A stretch of DNA of 6,715 nt, from positions 1-6,715 of the forward strand of contig DATLYH010000139.1 in the NCBI GenBank assembly GCA_035575035.1. Direction: 5' to 3'. Source of the DNA: DATLYH01 sp035575035. Lineage in GTDB: Bacteria; Planctomycetota; Planctomycetia; Gemmatales; Gemmataceae. The position numbers and the translations under genes are program-made. The notes beneath the pieces were generated by a model. The model made no database searches. It had not been told where the DNA came from and was given only the letters and a program-made list of their open reading frames with translations. The stretch's first letter is position 1; each line of letters starts with the position of its first letter. Positions 4,733-6,715 of this stretch are shown here, piece by piece.

Positions 4733-6427
4733 ATGCCTTCAACCCGCGGACATCTCTGGTCACGGTTCGTCATCATCGCCCGGCCTTTCTTCCGGTCCGA
4801 GCTGCGGTGGCAAGCGATCGGTCTGCTTGCCCTGATCCTGGTCTTCATCTTCTGCCTCAACGGCCTGAACGTCCTGAGCAACTACATGAACCGCGACTTC
4901 ATGTCGGCGGTTGTCGAGGGAGAGGCGAGTCGGTCGGTCTTCCTGGCGCTGCTGTGGGCCGGGGTGTTCGCGGGGCTGACCATCGTGGCCGTCTTCAAGG
5001 CGTTCACCGAGGAGCGGCTGCGGCTCCGCTGGCGCGAGTGGCTCACCCGGCACCTGATCGACCGCTACCTGTCGAGTCGGGCCTACTACCGCATGCAAGC
5101 CCGGGCCGACGTCGATAACCCCGATCAGCGGATCACCGAGGACGTCCGGACCTTCACCGAACACGCCCTCGCCCTGCTGCTCATCATCACCAACTCGACC
5201 ATTACCCTCGTCTCCTTCTGCGGCGTTCTCTGGTCGATCACCCCCTGGCTCTTCCTGGCCGCCGTCGGCTACGCGACACTGGGGACATGCACCACCATCA
5301 TTTTGGGGCGGCGGCTGGTAAAGCTGGATGTTCAACAGTTCCGGAAGGAGGCAGACCTCCGCTACGACCTCATCCAGACCCGGGTGCATGCCGAGCCGAT
5401 CGCCCTGCTCGGCGGGGAGGCGGATGAGAACCGTCGGTTGCGGCGGCGATTGGCGGCGGTGGTCGAGAACATGAAGGGGATCATCGGCCTAAGCCGCAAC
5501 ATCAGCTTCTTCACCATCGGCTTCGACTACCTGATCCAGTTGATCCCGCTGCTGATCGTGGCCCCCTTGTACATGCGGGGCGAGGTCCCCTTCGGGGCGG
5601 TGACACAAGCGCAGGGGGCCTTCCTGCTGGTCATGGGGGCGTTCGCGCTGATCGTCAAGGAATTCCAGCGCATCTCCACGTTCGGGGCGGTGGTCGAGCG
5701 GCTCGGCTCCTTCTGCGAGGTGCTCGAGGAAGAGGCGGCGGCCGGGAAGAAATCACCGATCGAGATGGTGGAGGACGACACGCGGCTGGCCTTCGAGGGG
5801 CTAACGCTGGTGACGCCGCGAGACGGCCGGCTACTGGTCCAGGACCTTTCGGTGGAGATCGCCGACGGGCAACGTCTCCTCATCCTGGGGCCGGGCGGCT
5901 CGGGGCGGACGTCGGTGCTGCGGGCCGCCGCCGGGCTGTGGACCGCCGGGCAGGGGCGCGTTATTCGCCCGCCGTTGGGCCAGATCATGTTCCTGCCGCA
6001 GCAGCCGTACCTCAGGCCCGGGACCCTCCGGGACCAACTCCTGTACGCCACCCGGGCCAACGGTCTGACCGACGAACAAATCCTGGCAGTCCTCCATCTC
6101 GTCGGGTTCGAGCCGGTCCTGGAGCGCGTGGGCGGGCTTGACGCCGAGCGTGACTGGCCCCACACTCTGTCGCTCGGCGAGCAGCAGCGGCTGGCCTTTG
6201 CCCGGCTGCTGCTCAGTAACCCGCGGTTCGCCTTCCTTGACGAGCCAACCAGCTCCCTGGACGCGGAGCAGGCACATCATCTCTACGAGGTGCTCTCCCG
6301 CACTCCGATCACGTACATCAGCGCCGCCAGCGATCCCTCCCTGCGAGAGTACCACAACCTGGTGGTGGAGTTGGCCGGAGCCCGGCAGGATCAACCGTCG
6401 CGGCGGCTCTGTGCGGCAATCGCCTGA
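4733..6427 (+). CDS. ABC transporter permease/ATP-binding half-transporter, YddA/SbmA/ABCD class
   Basis: The 564-residue inner-membrane protein fuses a membrane domain to a nucleotide-binding domain and should act as a dimer; the substrate is unknown (known relatives handle peptides, cobalamin or acyl-CoA). Hydrophobic segments lie at about 27-49, 69-91, 147-169, 171-191, 258-281 and 292-309, giving six membrane spans. Family landmarks are NYMNRDFMSAV (50-60), NPDQRITEDV (129-138) and the EAA-like AEPIALLGGEADE (220-232). In the ATPase domain (about 350-548) the Q-loop LPQQPYL (421-427), signature LSLGEQQ (479-485), Walker B FAFLDEP (499-505) and D-loop SLD (508-510) are intact. Walker A reads GPGGSGRT (386-393), with Arg392 where Lys is expected. 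The switch His of the family's GHR segment is replaced by Ser533 (ISAASDPSL). Assignment to the class is firm; normal ATPase activity is doubtful. It is monocistronic as far as visible, unless the gene at 6648 is cotranscribed. Confidence 0.92.
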   Translation: MPSTRGHLWSRFVIIARPFFRSELRWQAIGLLALILVFIFCLNGLNVLSNYMNRDFMSAVVEGEASRSVFLALLWAGVFAGLTIVAVFKAFTEERLRLRWREWLTRHLIDRYLSSRAYYRMQARADVDNPDQRITEDVRTFTEHALALLLIITNSTITLVSFCGVLWSITPWLFLAAVGYATLGTCTTIILGRRLVKLDVQQFRKEADLRYDLIQTRVHAEPIALLGGEADENRRLRRRLAAVVENMKGIIGLSRNISFFTIGFDYLIQLIPLLIVAPLYMRGEVPFGAVTQAQGAFLLVMGAFALIVKEFQRISTFGAVVERLGSFCEVLEEEAAAGKKSPIEMVEDDTRLAFEGLTLVTPRDGRLLVQDLSVEIADGQRLLILGPGGSGRTSVLRAAAGLWTAGQGRVIRPPLGQIMFLPQQPYLRPGTLRDQLLYATRANGLTDEQILAVLHLVGFEPVLERVGGLDAERDWPHTLSLGEQQRLAFARLLLSNPRFAFLDEPTSSLDAEQAHHLYEVLSRTPITYISAASDPSLREYHNLVVELAGARQDQPSRRLCAAIA

Positions 6428-6647
6428 GCCGCTGCTGCGCCTGCCGTCTCCAATCACGGCTCACCCTTTTCGGCCTGGCCGGCATTCGGCTTGCTACACT
6501 TCTGCCGGGACAATCCTTTTTCATTCCATTGCAGGAGGCCGACCGTCCCCAACGCGCCCTTGGTAGACTCCGCCGGCCTGGACGTCATCCGGCTCCCGGC
6601 GCATGGATAGATAAGCGCTGCGCTGAAACACCGGAAGGAGGTGTAGG
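6428..6647 (+). other. Spacer after the ABC gene with weak signals
   Basis: No gene fits here. A weak inverted repeat, CCGGCA (6479-6484) with TGCCGG (6503-6508), has an 18-nt loop and is followed after a few bases by CCTTTTT (6515-6521), so it might be a poor terminator. TACACT (6495-6500) and TAGACT (6564-6569) resemble -10 boxes, but neither has a good -35 partner at 16-18 bp. A GGAGG at 6534-6538 has no start codon at a usable distance. Confidence 0.35.
6635..6642 (+). promoter_or_regulatory. Strong ribosome-binding site of the partial gene
   Basis: AAGGAGGT lies five nucleotides before GTG 6648. A second GTG at 6641 is followed immediately by TAG in its own frame, so 6648 is the start. 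Confidence 0.65.
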
Positions 6648-6715
6648 GTGAACGGGACACCGGCCGACATCCTGACCCCCCTCAACCGCTGCTGTCAGGC
6701 CATTGGCGGTGCCCT
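6648..6715 (+). CDS. 5' end of an unrecognised gene, cut by the window
   Basis: From GTG 6648 the frame stays open for 22 codons to the window end; the product begins MNGTPADILTPLNRCCQAIG. Nearly all codons end in G or C, as in the neighbouring genes, and the ribosome-binding site is near ideal. The visible part is too short for a family assignment. It points the same way as the ABC gene, 220 bp downstream of it; joint transcription is possible but not shown. Confidence 0.6.
   Translation, partial: MNGTPADILTPLNRCCQAIGGA

Overview
The window is GC-rich bacterial DNA. It holds four confidently readable protein genes, one doubtful open frame and the first 22 codons of a further gene. High GC, an ECF-type sigma factor with no visible anti-sigma partner, wide gene-poor spacers and hairpin repeats beside genes suggest a planctomycete, probably of the Gemmata group. 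That assignment is inference from style and remembered protein similarity. No rRNA or other marker gene is present to settle it.

Layout, left to right. Positions 1-59 hold a tandem copy of a GC-rich hairpin repeat that ends just before prmC (76-963, +), the methyltransferase that modifies release factors. A near-perfect 34-nt hairpin (983-1016) and a terminator-like hairpin with a GUAA loop (1082-1113) separate prmC from a convergent ECF-like sigma factor (1146-1730, -). Positions 1731 to about 3027 contain no gene I can name. They hold one open frame with an excellent ribosome-binding site (2154-2696, -) whose first ~43 codons look coding and whose remainder does not, plus several inverted repeats. 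A clear intrinsic terminator (3028-3060) ends a DEAD-box RNA helicase of RhlE type (3083-4327, -), which starts with TTG. A 405-bp divergent spacer holds candidate promoters for the helicase and for an ABC transporter half-molecule of the YddA/SbmA/ABCD class (4733-6427, +). The last feature is the beginning of an unknown gene (6648 onward, +) with a strong ribosome-binding site.

The genes do not form one pathway. PrmC (translation termination), the sigma factor (transcription) and the helicase (RNA remodelling) are housekeeping or regulatory functions, each in its own transcription unit. The most notable observation is in the ABC transporter: its nucleotide-binding domain has Arg in place of the Walker A Lys and Ser in place of the switch His, while Walker B, the catalytic Glu, the signature and the Q-loop are kept. 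I found no convincing new multi-gene system.
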